A program made the translations under genes and the position numbers. Shown here piece after piece: positions 13,413-26,995 of a stretch of 64,000 nt of DNA; position 1 is the stretch's first letter, and the number at the start of each line of letters is the position of its first letter. The notes beneath the pieces are model-generated. The model searched no databases, was not told the origin of the DNA, and saw nothing but the letters and a program-made list of their open reading frames with translations. This DNA is from Clusia tigrina (lineage: Eukaryota > Arthropoda > Insecta > Diptera > Clusiidae), in the NCBI GenBank assembly GCA_920105625.2, contig OV050030.1, forward strand, positions 240,033,889 to 240,097,888. The letters run 5' to 3'.

Positions 13413-15353
13413 TTTGCAACATACAAATGCTTGTAACTTTTTACTGGAGCGTCATAAAACCTTGAAATCTTGTAACAATAAAGTACTCGAGCCTCTTGTC
13501 AATTTAAGTTATCGCGCAAAGCTATGCTGCCCTTGAGTCCCAAATCAAACACTGATAAAACTTCTAATGGCCCTAACTTCTATACGGTACGTCCTACAGC
13601 TATCAAAGTTTGCAACATACAAATGCTTGTAACTTTTTACTGGAGCGTCATAAAACTTTGAAATTTTGTAACAATAAAGTACTCAAGCCTCTGGTCAATT
13701 TAATCTATCGCTCAAAGCTATGCTACCCTTGAGTCCCAAATCAAACCCGGATAAAACTTCAAATGGCACTAACTTCTTTACGGTACGTCCTACACCTATC
13801 AAAGTTTTCAACATACAAATGCTTGTAACTTTTTACTGAAGCGTCATAAACCCTTGAAATTTTGTAACAATGAAGTACTCGAGCCTCTTGTCAATGTAAG
13901 CTATCGCTCAAAGCTGTGCTACCCTTGAGTCCCAAATCAAACACTGATAAAACTTCAAATGGACCTAACTTCTATACGGTACGTCCTACACCTATCAAAG
14001 TTTGCAACATACAAATTCTTGTAACTTTTTACTGGAGCGTCATAAAGCCTTGAAATTTTGTATCAATAAAGTACTCGAGCCTCTTGTACATTTAAGCTAT
14101 CGCTCAAAGCTATGCTACCCTTGAGTCCCACATCAAACACTGATAAAACTTCAAATGGCCCTAACTTTTATACGGTACGTCCTACGCCTATCAAAGTTTG
14201 CAACATACAAATGCTTGTAACTTTTTACTGGAGCGTCATAAAACCTTGAAATTTTGTAACAATAAAGTAGTCGAGCCTCTTGTCAATTTAAGCTATCGCT
14301 CAAAGCTATGCTACCCTTGTGTCCCAAATCAAACACTGAATAAGCTTCAAATTGCCTTAACTTATATACGGTACGTCCTACACCTATCAAAGTTTGCAAC
14401 ATACAAATGCTTGTAACTTTTTACTGGAGCGTCATAAAACCTTGAAATTTGTAACAATAAAGTACTCGAGCCTCTTCTCAATTTAAGCTATCGCTCAAAG
14501 CTATGCTACCCTTGAGTCCCAAATCAAACACTGATAAAACTTCAAATGGCCCTAACTTCTATACGGTACGTCCTACACCTATCAAAGTTTGCAACATACA
14601 AATGCTTGTAACTTTTTACTGGAGCGTCATAAAACCTTCAAATTTTGTAACAATAAAGTACTCGAGCCTCTGGTCAATTTAAGCTATCGCTCAAAGCTAT
14701 GCTACCCTTGAGTCCCAAATCAAACAAGGATAAAACTTCAAATGGCACTAACTTCTATACGGTACGTCCTACCCCTATCAAAGTTTTCAACATACAAATG
14801 CTTGTAACTTTTTACTGAAGCGTCATAAACCCTTGAAATTTTGTAACAAAAAAGTACTCGAGCCATTTGTCAATGTAAGCTATCGCTCAAAGCTGTGCTA
14901 CCCTTGAGTCCCAAATCAAACACTGATAAAACTTCAAATGGCCCTAACTTCTATACGGTACGTCCTACACCTATCAAAGTTTGCAACATACAAATGCTTG
15001 TAACTTTTTACTGGAGCGTCATAAAACCTTGAAATTTGTAACAATAAAGTACTCGAGCCTCTTGTCACTTTAAGCTATCGCTCAAAGCTATGCTACCCTT
15101 GATTCCCAAATCAAACACTGATAAAACTTCAAATGGCCCTAACTTCTATACGGTACGTCCTACACCTATCAAAGTTTGCAACATACAAATGCTTGTAACT
15201 TTTTACTGGAGCGTCATAAAACCTTGAAATTGTGTAACAATAAAGTACTCGAGCCTCTGGTCAATTTAAGCTATCGCTCAAAGCTATGCTACCCTTGAGT
15301 CCCAAATCAAACACGGATAAAACTTCAAATGGCACTAACTTCTATACGGTAAG
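13413..15353 (+). repeat. 10-mer tandem duplication D4, copy 2
   Basis: Near-identical to 11,455-13,395; private changes include CTCAAGCC (13,683) and CCCACATCAAAC (14,128). Together with its downstream flank to 15,670 it also matches 16,937-19,194 at an offset of 3,524 bp (18 monomers). Confidence 0.92.
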
Positions 15354-15530
15354 TCCCACACTTGTCAAAGTTTTCAACATACAAATGCTTGTAACTTTTT
15401 ACTGAAGCGTCATAAACCCTTGAAATTTTGTAACAATAAAGTACTCGAGCCTCTTGTCAATGTAAGCTATCGCTCAAAGCTGTGCTACCCTTGAGTCCCA
15501 AATCAAACACTGATAAAACTTGAAATGGCC

Positions 15531-18500
15531 CTAACTTCTATACGGTACGTCCTACACCTATCAAAGTTTGCAACATACAAATGCTTGTAACTTTTTACTG
15601 GAGCGTCATAAAACCTTGAAATTTTGTAACAATAAAGTACTCGAGCCTCTTGTCAATTTAAGCTATCGCTCAAAACTATGCTACACTTGAGTTCCAAATC
15701 AAACACTGAATAAACTTCAAATGGTCCTAACTTATATACGGTACGTCCCACACCTATCAAAGTTTGCAACATACAAATGCTTGTAACTTTTTACTGGAGC
15801 GTCATAAAACCTTGAAATTTGTAACAATAAAGTACTCGAGCCTCTTGAAAATTTAAGGTATCGCTCAAAGCTATGCTACCCTTGAGTCCCAAAGCAAACA
15901 CTGATTAAACTTCAAATGGCCCTAACTTCTATACGGTATGCCCTACACCTAACAAAGTTTGTACCATACAAATGCTTGTAACTTTTTACTGGACCGTCAT
16001 AAAACCTTGAAATTTTGTAACAATAAAGTACTCGAGCCTCTTGTCAATTTAAGTTATCGCTCAAAGCTATGCTTCCCTTGAGTCCCAATCAAACACTAAT
16101 AAAACTTCTAATGGCCCTAACTTCTATACGGTACGTCGTACACCTATCAAAGTTTGCAACATACAAATGCTTGTAACTTTTTACTGGAGCGTCATAAAAC
16201 CTTGAAATTTTGTAACAATAAAGTACTCGAGCCTCTGGTCAATTTAAGCTATCACTCAAAGCTATGCTACCCTTGAGTCCTAAATCAAACACGGATAAAA
16301 CTTCAAATGGCACTAACTTCTTTACAGTACGTCCTACACCTATCAAAGTTTTCAACATACAAATGCTTGTAACTTTTTACTGAAGCGTCATAAACCCTTG
16401 AAATTTTGTAACAATAAAGTACTCGAGCCTCTCTTCAATGTAAGCTATCGCTCAAAGCTGTGCTACCCTTGAGTCCCAAATCAAACACTGATAAAACTTC
16501 AAATGGCCCTAACTTCTATACGGTACGTCCTACACCTATCAAAGTTTGCAACATACAAATTCTTGTAACTTTTTACTGGAGCGTCATAAAACCTTGAAAT
16601 TTTGTAACAATAAAGTACTCGAGCCTCTTGTCAATTTAAGCTATCGCTCAAAGCTATGCTACCCTTGAGTCCCAAATCAAACACTGATAAAACTTCAAAT
16701 GGCCCTAACTTTTATACGGTACGTCCTACACCTATCAAAGTTTGCAACATACAAATGCTTGTAACTTTTTACTGGAGCGTCATAAAACCTTGAAATTTTG
16801 TAACAATAAAGTACCCGAGCCTCTTGTCAATTTAAGCAATCGCTCAAAACTATGCTACCCTTGAGTCCCAAATCAAACACTGAATAAACTTAAAATGGCC
16901 CTAACTTATATTTGGTACGTCCTACACCTAACAAAGTTTGCAACATACAAATGCTTGTAACTTTTTACTGGAGCGTCATAAAACCTTGAAATCTTGTAAC
17001 AATAAAGTACTCGAGCCTCTTGTCAATTTAAGTTATCGCGCAAAGCTATGCTGCCCTTGAGTCCCAAATCAAACACTGATAAAACTTCTAATGGCCCTAA
17101 CTTCTATACGGTACGTCCTACAGCTATCAAAGTTTGCAACATACAAATGCTTGTAACTTTTTACTGGAGCGTCATAAAACTTTGAAATTTTGTAACAATA
17201 AAGTACTCGAGCCTCTGGTCAATTTAAGCTATCGCTCAAAGCTATGCTACCCTTGAGTCCCAAATCAAACCCGGATAAAACTTCAAATGGCACTAACTTC
17301 TTTACGGTACGTCCTACACCTATCAAAGTTTTCAACATACAAATGCTTGTAACTTTTTACTGAAGCGTCATAAACCCTTGAAATTTTGTAACAATGAAGT
17401 ACTCGAGCCTCTTGTCAATGTAAGCTATCGCTCAAAGCTGTGCTACCCTTGAGTCCCAAATCAAACACTGATAAAACTTCAAATGGCCCTAACTTCTATA
17501 CGGTACGTCCTACACCTATCAAAGTTTGCAACATACAAATTCTTGTAACTTTTTACTGGAGCGTCATAAAGCCTTGAAATTTTGTATCAATAAAGTACTC
17601 GAGCCTTTTGTCCATTTAAGCTATCGCTCAAAGCTATGCTACCCTTGAGTCCCAAATCAAACACTGATAAAACTTCAAATGGCCCTAACTTTTATACGGT
17701 ACGTCCTACGCCTATCAAAGTTTGCAACATACAAATGCTTGTAACTTTTTACTGGAGCGTCATAAAACCTTGAAATTTTGTAACAATAAAGTAGTCGAGC
17801 CTCTTGTCAATTTAAGCTATCGCTCAAAGCTATGCTACCCTTGTGTCCCAAATCAAACACTGAATAAGCTTCAAATTGCCTTAACTTATATACGGTACGT
17901 CCTACACCTATCAAAGTTTGCAACATACAAATGCTTGTAACTTTTTACTGGAGCGTCATAAAACCTTGAAATTTGTAACAATAAAGTACTCGAGCCTCTT
18001 CTCAATTTAAGCTATCGCTCAAAGCTATGCTACCCTTGAGTCCCAAATCAAACACTGATAAAACTTCAAATGGCCCTAACTTCTATACGGTACGTCCTAC
18101 ACCTATCAAAGTTTGCAACATACAAATGCTTGTAACTTTTTACTGGAGCGTCATAAAACCTTCAAATTTTGTAACAATAAAGTACTCGAGCCTCTGGTCA
18201 ATTTAAGCTATCGCTCAAAGCTATGCTACCCTTGAGTCCCAAATCAAACAAGGATAAAACTTCAAATGGCACTAACTTCTATACGGTACGTCCTACCCCT
18301 ATCAAAGTTTTCAACATACAAATGCTTGTAACTTTTTACTGAAGCGTCAAAAACCCTTGAAATTTTGTAACAAAAAAGTACTCGAGCCATTTGTCAATGT
18401 AAGCTATCGCTCAAAGCTGTGCTACCCTTGAGTCCCAAATCAAACACTGATAAAACTTCAAATGGCCCTAACTTCTATACGGTACGTCCTACACCTATCA

Positions 18501-18877
18501 AAGTTTGCAACATACAAATGCTTGTAACTTTTTACTGGAGCGTCATAAAACCTTGAAATTTGTAACAATAAAGTACTCGAGCCTCTTGTCACTTTAAGCT
18601 ATCGCTCAAAGCTATGCTACCCTTGATTCCCAAATCAAACACTGATAAAACTTCAAATGGCCCTAACTTCTATACGGTACGTCCTACACCTATCAAAGTT
18701 TGCAACATACAAATGCTTGTAACTTTTTACTGGAGCGTCATAAAACCTTGAAATTGTGTAACAATAAAGTACTCGAGCCTCTGGTCAATTTAAGCTATCG
18801 CTCAAAGCTATGCTACCCTTGAGTCCCAAATCAAACACGGATAAAACTTCAAATGGCACTAACTTCTATAGGGTAAG
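15531..18877 (+). repeat. 28-mer-offset duplication D3, copy 2
   Basis: Second copy of 10,049-13,395 at +5,482. It continues to the right into GTAAGTCCCACACTTGTC (18,873), the continuation also found at 15,349 but not at 13,391. Confidence 0.9.
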
Positions 18878-20578
18878 TCCCACACTTGTCAAAGTTTTCA
18901 ACATACAAATGCTTGTAACTTTTTACTGAAGCGTCATAAACCCTTGAAATTTTGTAACAATAAAGTACTCGAGCCTCTTGTCAATGTAAGCTATCGCTCA
19001 AAGCTGTGCTACCCTTGAGTCCCAAATCAAACACTGATAAAACTTGAAATGGCCCTAACTTCTATACGGTACGTCCTACACCTATCAAAGTTTGCAACAT
19101 ACAAATGCTTGTAACTTTTTACTGGAGCGTCATAAAACCTTGAAATTTTGTAACAATAAAGTACTCGAGCCTCTTGTCAATTTAAGCTATCGCTCAAAGC
19201 TATGCTACCCTTGAGTCCCAAATCAAACACTGATAAAACTTCAAATGGCCCTAACTTCTATACGGTACGTCCTACACCTATCAAAGTTTGCAACATACAA
19301 ATGTTTGTAACTTTTTACTGGAGCGTCATAAAACCTTGAAATTTTGTAACAATAAAGTACTCGAGCCTATTGTCAATTTAAGCTATCGCTCAAAGCTATG
19401 CTACCCTTGAGTCCCAAATCAAACACTGATAAAACTTCAAATGGCCCTAACTTTTATACGGTACGTCCTACACCTATCATAGTTTGCAACATTCAAATGC
19501 TTGTAACTTTTTACTGGAGCGTCATAAAACCTTGAAATTTTGTAACAATAAAGTACTCGAGCCTCTTGTTAATTTAAGCTATCGCTCAAAGCTATGCTAC
19601 TCTTGTGTCCCAAATCAAACACTGATAAAACTTCAAATGGCCCTAACGTCTATACGGAACGTCCAACACCTATCAAAGTTTGCAACATACAAAAGCTTGT
19701 AACTTTTTACTGGAGCGTCATAAATCCTTGAAATTTTGTAACAATAAAGTAGTCGAGTGTCTTGTCAATTTAAGCTATCGCTCAAAGCTATGCTACCCTT
19801 GAGTCCCAAATCAAACACTGATAAAACTTCAAATGGCCCTAACTTCTATACGGTACGTCCTACACCTATCAAAGTTTGCAACATACAAATGCTTGTAACT
19901 TTTTACTGGAGCGTCATAAAACCTTGAAATTTTGTAACAATAAAGTACTCGAGCCTCTTGTCAATTTAAGCTATCGCTCAAAGCTATGATACACTTGAGT
20001 CCCAAATCAAACACTGATAAAACTTCAAATGGCCCTTACTTCTATACGGTACGTCCTACACCTATCAAAGTTTGCAACATACAAATGCTTGTAACTTTTT
20101 ACTGGAGCGTCATAAAACCTCGAAATTTTGTAACAATAAAGTACTCGAGCCTCTTGTCAATTTAAGCTATCGCTCAAAGCTATGCTACCCTTGAGTCCCA
20201 AATCAAACACTGATAAAACTTCAAATGGCCCTAACTTATATACGATACGTCCTACACCTATCAAAGTTTGCAACATACAAATGTTTGTAACTTGTTACTG
20301 GAGCGTCATAAAACCTTGAAATTTTGTAACAATAAAGTACTCGAGCCTCTTGTCAATTTAAGCTATCGCTCAAAGCTATGCTACCCTTGAGATCCAAATC
20401 AAACACTAATAGAAATTCAACTGGCCCTAACTTCTATACGGTACGTTCTACACCTAGCAAAGTTTGCAACATTCAAATGCTTGTAACTTTTTACTGGAGC
20501 GTCATAAAACCTTGAAATTTTGTAACAATAAAATACTCGAGCCTCTTGTCAATTTAAGCTATCGCTCAAAGCTATGCT
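17616..20578 (+). repeat. 15-mer tandem duplication D5, copy 1
   Basis: Matches 20,554-23,516 at a constant 2,938 bp (15 monomers) from just before GTCCTACGCC (17,703/20,641) to just past AAAATACTCGAG (20,530/23,468). The matched length is one full period, so this is a clean tandem doubling. Very few differences were seen (AGCGTCAAAAACCC at 18,344, ATAGGGTAAG at 18,869). Confidence 0.93.
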
Positions 20579-23516
20579 ACCCTTGAGTCCCAAATCAAAC
20601 ACTGATAAAACTTCAAATGGCCCTAACTTTTATACGGTACGTCCTACGCCTATCAAAGTTTGCAACATACAAATGCTTGTAACTTTTTACTGGAGCGTCA
20701 TAAAACCTTGAAATTTTGTAACAATAAAGTAGTCGAGCCTCTTGTCAATTTAAGCTATCGCTCAAAGCTATGCTACCCTTGTGTCCCAAATCAAACACTG
20801 AATAAGCTTCAAATTGCCTTAACTTATATACGGTACGTCCTACACCTATCAAAGTTTGCAACATACAAATGCTTGTAACTTTTTACTGGAGCGTCATAAA
20901 ACCTTGAAATTTGTAACAATAAAGTACTCGAGCCTCTTCTCAATTTAAGCTATCGCTCAAAGCTATGCTACCCTTGAGTCCCAAATCAAACACTGATAAA
21001 ACTTCAAATGGCCCTAACTTCTATACGGTACGTCCTACACCTATCAAAGTTTGCAACATACAAATGCTTGTAACTTTTTACTGGAGCGTCATAAAACCTT
21101 CAAATTTTGTAACAATAAAGTACTCGAGCCTCTGGTCAATTTAAGCTATCGCTCAAAGCTATGCTACCCTTGAGTCCCAAATCAAACAAGGATAAAACTT
21201 CAAATGGCACTAACTTCTATACGGTACGTCCTACCCCTATCAAAGTTTTCAACATACAAATGCTTGTAACTTTTTACTGAAGCGTCATAAACCCTTGAAA
21301 TTTTGTAACAAAAAAGTACTCGAGCCATTTGTCAATGTAAGCTATCGCTCAAAGCTGTGCTACCCTTGAGTCCCAAATCAAACACTGATAAAACTTCAAA
21401 TGGCCCTAACTTCTATACGGTACGTCCTACACCTATCAAAGTTTGCAACATACAAATGCTTGTAACTTTTTACTGGAGCGTCATAAAACCTTGAAATTTG
21501 TAACAATAAAGTACTCGAGCCTCTTGTCACTTTAAGCTATCGCTCAAAGCTATGCTACCCTTGATTCCCAAATCAAACACTGATAAAACTTCAAATGGCC
21601 CTAACTTCTATACGGTACGTCCTACACCTATCAAAGTTTGCAACATACAAATGCTTGTAACTTTTTACTGGAGCGTCATAAAACCTTGAAATTGTGTAAC
21701 AATAAAGTACTCGAGCCTCTGGTCAATTTAAGCTATCGCTCAAAGCTATGCTACCCTTGAGTCCCAAATCAAACACGGATAAAACTTCAAATGGCACTAA
21801 CTTCTATACGGTAAGTCCCACACTTGTCAAAGTTTTCAACATACAAATGCTTGTAACTTTTTACTGAAGCGTCATAAACCCTTGAAATTTTGTAACAATA
21901 AAGTACTCGAGCCTCTTGTCAATGTAAGCTATCGCTCAAAGCTGTGCTACCCTTGAGTCCCAAATCAAACACTGATAAAACTTGAAATGGCCCTAACTTC
22001 TATACGGTACGTCCTACACCTATCAAAGTTTGCAACATACAAATGCTTGTAACTTTTTACTGGAGCGTCATAAAACCTTGAAATTTTGTAACAATAAAGT
22101 ACTCGAGCCTCTTGTCAATTTAAGCTATCGCTCAAAGCTATGCTACCCTTGAGTCCCAAATCAAACACTGATAAAACTTCAAATGGCCCTAACTTCTATA
22201 CGGTACGTCCTACACCTATCAAAGTTTGCAACATACAAATGTTTGTAACTTTTTACTGGAGCGTCATAAAACCTTGAAATTTTGTAACAATAAAGTACTC
22301 GAGCCTATTGTCAATTTAAGCTATCGCTCAAAGCTATGCTACCCTTGAGTCCCAAATCAAACACTGATAAAACTTCAAATGGCCCTAACTTTTATACGGT
22401 ACGTCCTACACCTATCATAGTTTGCAACATTCAAATGCTTGTAACTTTTTACTGGAGCGTCATAAAACCTTGAAATTTTGTAACAATAAAGTACTCGAGC
22501 CTCTTGTTAATTTAAGCTATCGCTCAAAGCTATGCTACTCTTGTGTCCCAAATCAAACACTGATAAAACTTCAAATGGCCCTAACGTCTATACGGAACGT
22601 CCAACACCTATCAAAGTTTGCAACATACAAAAGCTTGTAACTTTTTACTGGAGCGTCATAAATCCTTGAAATTTTGTAACAATAAAGTAGTCGAGTGTCT
22701 TGTCAATTTAAGCTATCGCTCAAAGCTATGCTACCCTTGAGTCCCAAATCAAACACTGATAAAACTTCAAATGGCCCTAACTTCTATACGGTACGTCCTA
22801 CACCTATCAAAGTTTGCAACATACAAATGCTTGTAACTTTTTACTGGAGCGTCATGAAACCTTGAAATTTTGTAACAATAAAGTACTCGAGCCTCTTGTC
22901 AATTTAAGCTATCGCTCAAAGCTATGATACACTTGAGTCCCAAATCAAACACTGATAAAACTTCAAATGGCCCTTACTTCTATACGGTACGTCCTACACC
23001 TATCAAAGTTTGCAACATACAAATGCTTGTAACTTTTTACTGGAGCGTCATAAAACCTCGAAATTTTGTAACAATAAAGTACTCGAGCCTCTTGTCAATT
23101 TAAGCTATCGCTCAAAGCTATGCTACCCTTGAGTCCCAAATCAAACACTGATAAAACTTCAAATGGCCCTAACTTATATACGATACGTCCTACACCTATC
23201 AAAGTTTGCAACATACAAATGTTTGTAACTTGTTACTGGAGCGTCATAAAACCTTGAAATTTTGTAACAATAAAGTACTCGAGCCTCTTGTCAATTTAAG
23301 CTATCGCTCAAAGCTATGCTACCCTTGAGATCCAAATCAAACACTAATAGAAATTCAACTGGCCCTAACTTCTATACGGTACGTTCTACACCTAGCAAAG
23401 TTTGCAACATTCAAATGCTTGTAACTTTTTACTGGAGCGTCATAAAACCTTGAAATTTTGTAACAATAAAATACTCGAGCCTCTTGTCAATTTAAGCTAT
23501 CGCTCAAAGCTATGCT
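20554..23516 (+). repeat. 15-mer tandem duplication D5, copy 2
   Basis: Second copy of 17,616-20,578. Private changes include GTCATGAAACC (22,851). At its right end the GTCCTACGCC monomer is not restarted, and the array passes to GATAAAATTTC (23,541). Confidence 0.93.
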
Positions 23517-23948
23517 ACGCTTGAGTCCCAAATCAAACACTGATAAAATTTCAAATGGCCCTAACTTCTATACGGTACGTCCTACACCTATCAAAGTTTG
23601 CAACATACAAATGCTTGTAACTTTTTACTGGAGCGTCATAAAACCTTGAAATTTTGTAACAATAATGTACTCGAGCCTCTTGTCAATTTAAGCTATCGCT
23701 CAAAGCTATGCTACCCTTGAGTCCCAAATCAAACACTGATAAAACTTCAAATGGCCCTAACTTCTATACGGTACGTCCTACACCTATCAAAGTTTGCAAC
23801 ATACAAATGCTTGTAACTTTTTACTGGAGCGTCATAAAACCTTGAAATTTTGTAACAATAAAATACTCGAGCCTCTTGTCAATTTAAGCTATGGCTCAAA
23901 GCTATGCTACCCTTGAGTCCCAAATCAAACACTGATAAAACTTCAAAT

Positions 23949-25047
23949 GGCCCTAACTTTTATACGGTACGTCCTACACCTATCAAAGTTTGGAACATAC
24001 AAATGCTTGTAACTTTTTACTGGACCGTCATAATACCTTGAAATTTTGTAACAATAAAGTACCCGAGCCTCTTGTCAATTTAAGCAATCGCTCAAAACTA
24101 TGCTACCCTTGAGTCCCAAATCAAACACTGATAAAACTTCAAATGGCCCTAACTTCTATACGGAACGTCCTACACCTATCAAAGTTTGCAACATACAAAT
24201 GCTTGTAACTTTTTACTGGAGCGTCATAAAACATTGAAATTTTGTAACAATAAAGTACTCGAGCCTCTGCTCAATTTAAGCTATCGCTCGCAGCTATGCT
24301 ACCCTTGAGTCCCAAATCAAACACTGATAAAACTTCTAATGGCCCTAACTTCTATACGGTACGTCCTACACATATCAAAGTTTGCAACATACAAATGCTT
24401 GTAACTTTTTACTGAAGCGTCATAAAACCTTGAAATTTTGTAACAATAAAGTACTCGAGCCTCTGGTCAATTTAAGCTATCGCTCAAAGCTATGCTACCC
24501 TTGAGTCCCAAATCAAACACGGATAAAACTTCAAATGGCACTAACTTCTTTACGGTACGTCCTACACCTATCAAAGTTTTCAACATACAAATGCTTGTAA
24601 CTTTTTACCGAAGCGTCATAAACCCTTGAAATTTTGTAACAATAAAGTACTCGAGCCTCTTGTCAATGTAAGCTATCGCTCAAAGCTGTGCTACCCTTGA
24701 GTCCCAAATCAAACACTGAATAAACTTCAAATGGCCCTAACTTATATACGGTACGTCCTACACCTATCAAAGTGTGCAACATACAAATGCTTGTAACTTT
24801 TTACTGGAGCGTCATAAAACCTTGAAATTTGTAACAATAAAGTACTCGAGCCCCTTGTCAATTTAAGCTATCGCTCAAAGCTATGCTACCCTTCAGTCCC
24901 AAATCAAACACTGATTAAACTTCAAATGGCCCTAACTTCTATACGGTACGCCCTACACCTAACAAAGTTTGCAACATACAAATGCTTGTAACTTTTTACT
25001 GGAGCGTCATAACACCTTGAAATTTTGTAACAATAAAGTACTCGAGC
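23949..25047 (+). repeat. 16-mer-offset duplication D6, copy 1
   Basis: Matches 27,082-28,180 at 3,133 bp (16 monomers). Anchors: TAATACC, GTACCCGAGCC, GCTCGCAGC, TTTACCGAAGCG, AGTGTGCAAC (24,771/27,904) and CCCTTCAGTCCC. The region to its left (about 22,240-23,860) also matches 25,375-26,800, but in pieces: offset 3,135, then about 2,742 after loss of two monomers in the later copy, then back up after a gain near 26,450-26,840. Confidence 0.85.
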
Positions 25048-26449
25048 CTCTGGTCAATTTAAGCTATCGCTCAAAGCTATGCTACCCTTCAGTCCCAAAT
25101 CAAACACGGATAAAACTTCAAATGGCACTAACTTCTATACGGTACGTCCCACAATTGTCAAAGTTTTCAACATACAAATGCTTGTAACTTTTTACTGAAG
25201 CGTCATAAACCCTTGAAATTTTGTAACAATAAAGTACTCGAGCCTCTTGTCAATGTAAGTTATCGCTCAAAGCTGTGCTACCCTTGAGTCCCAAATCAAA
25301 CACTGATAAAACTTGAAATGGCCCTAACTTCTATACGGTACGTCCTACACCTATCAAAGTTTGCAACATACAAATGTTTGTAACTTTTTACTGGAGCGTC
25401 ATAAAACCTTGAAATTTTGTAACAATAAAGTACTCGAGCCTATTGTCAATTTAAGCTATCGCTCAAAGCTATGCTACCCTTGAGTCCCAAATCAAACACT
25501 GATAAAACTTCAAATGGCCCTAACTTTTATACGGTACGTCCTACACCTATCATAGTTTGCAACATTCAAATGCTTGTAACTTTTTACTGGAGCGTCATAA
25601 AACCTTGAAATTTTGTAACAATAAAGTACTCGAGCCTCTTGTCAATTTAAGCTATCGCTCAAAGCTATGATACACTTGAGTCCCAAATCAAACACTGATA
25701 AAACTTCAAATGGCCCTAACTTCTATACGGTACGTCCTACACCTATCAAAGTTTGCAGCATACAAATGCTTGTAACTTTACTGGAGCGTCATAAAACCTC
25801 GAAATTTTGTAACTATAAAGTACTCGAGCCTCTTGTCAATTTAAGCTATCGCTCAAAGCTATGCTATCCTTGAGTCCCAAATCAAACACTGATAAAACTT
25901 CAAATGGCCCTAACTTATATACGATACGTCCTACACCTATCAAAGTTTGCAACATACAAATGTTTGTAACTTGTTACTGGAGCGTCATAAAACCTTGAAA
26001 TTTTGTAACAATAAAGTACTCGAGCCTCTTGTCAATTTAAGCTATCGCTCAAAGCTATGCTACCCTTGAGATCCAAATCAAACACTAATAGAAATTCAAC
26101 TGGCCCTAACTTCTATACGGTACGTCCTACACCTATCAAAGTTTGCAACATTCAAATGCTTGTAACTTTTTACTGGAGCGTCATAAAACCTTGAAATTTT
26201 GTAACAATAAAATACTCGAGCCTCTTGTCAATTTAAGCTATCGCTCAAAGCTATGCTACCCTTGAGTCCCAAATCAAACACTGATAAAATTTCAAATGGC
26301 CCTAACTTCTATACGGTACGTCCTACACCTATCAAAGTTTGCAACATACAAATGCTTGTAACTTTTTACTGGAGCGTCATAAAACCTTGAAATTTTGTAA
26401 CAATAATGTACTCGAGCCTCTTGTCAATTTAAGCTATCGCTCAAAGCTA

Positions 26450-26840
26450 TGCTACCCTGGAGTCCCAAATCAAACACTGATAAAACTTCAAATGGCCCTA
26501 ACTTCTATCCGGTACATCCTACAACTATCAGAGTTTGCAACACACAAATCCTTGAAACTTTTTACTAGAGCGTCATAAAACCTTGAAATTTTGTAACAAT
26601 AAAGTACTCGAGCGTCTTGTCAATTTAAGCTATCGCTCAAAGCTATGCTACCCTTGAGTCCCAAATCAAACACTGATAAAACTTCAAATGGCCCTAACTT
26701 CTATACGGTACGTCCTACACCTATCAAAGTTTGCAACATACAAATGCTTGTAACTTTTTACTGGAGCGTCATAAAACCTTGAAATTTTGTAACAATAAAA
26801 TACTCGAGCCTCTTGTCAATTTAAGCTATCGCTCAAAGCT
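26450..26840 (+). repeat. Two-monomer insertion with rare variants
   Basis: Relative to 22.9-23.9 kb, two monomers are added here. They include TATCCGGTACATCC, CAACTATCAGAGTTTGC, CACAAATCCTTG and TACTAGAGCG followed by GAGCGTCTTG. The same combination is found only once more, at about 59,505-59,630 (offset 33,002), where it follows the AAATTCAACTGG monomer directly. Confidence 0.75.
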
Positions 26841-26934
26841 ATGCTACCCTTGAGTCCCAAATCAAACACTGATAAAACTTCAAATGGCCCTAACTTCTAT
26901 ACGGTACGTCCTACACCTATCAAAGTTTGCAACA

Positions 26935-26948
26935 TACAAATGCTTGTA
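26935..26948 (+). other. Short inverted repeat in the monomer (shown in the consensus copy)
   Basis: TACAA-ATGC-TTGTA forms a perfect 5-bp stem with a 4-base loop at monomer positions 114-127. It is kept in most copies and broken in CATTCAAATG and CAGACAAATG variants. Function is unknown, and so short a stem may be chance. Confidence 0.45.
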
Positions 26949-26989
26949 ACTTTTTACTGGAGCGTCATAAAACCTTGAAATTTTGTAAC

Positions 26990-26995
26990 AATAAA
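26990..26995 (+). other. AATAAA hexamer, present in most monomers (shown in the consensus copy)
   Basis: AACAATAAAGTACTC is one of the more conserved parts of the monomer. AATAAA is the canonical eukaryotic polyadenylation hexamer. It occurs once per unit on the + strand and is absent from the - strand of the consensus. Whether it acts as such is unknown; it may be chance in an A-rich sequence. Confidence 0.4.

Noticed and set aside
26890..26912. TATA-like CTATACGG as a promoter
   Set aside because: It is a single weak resemblance repeated in every unit, with no gene downstream, so there is no support for a promoter.
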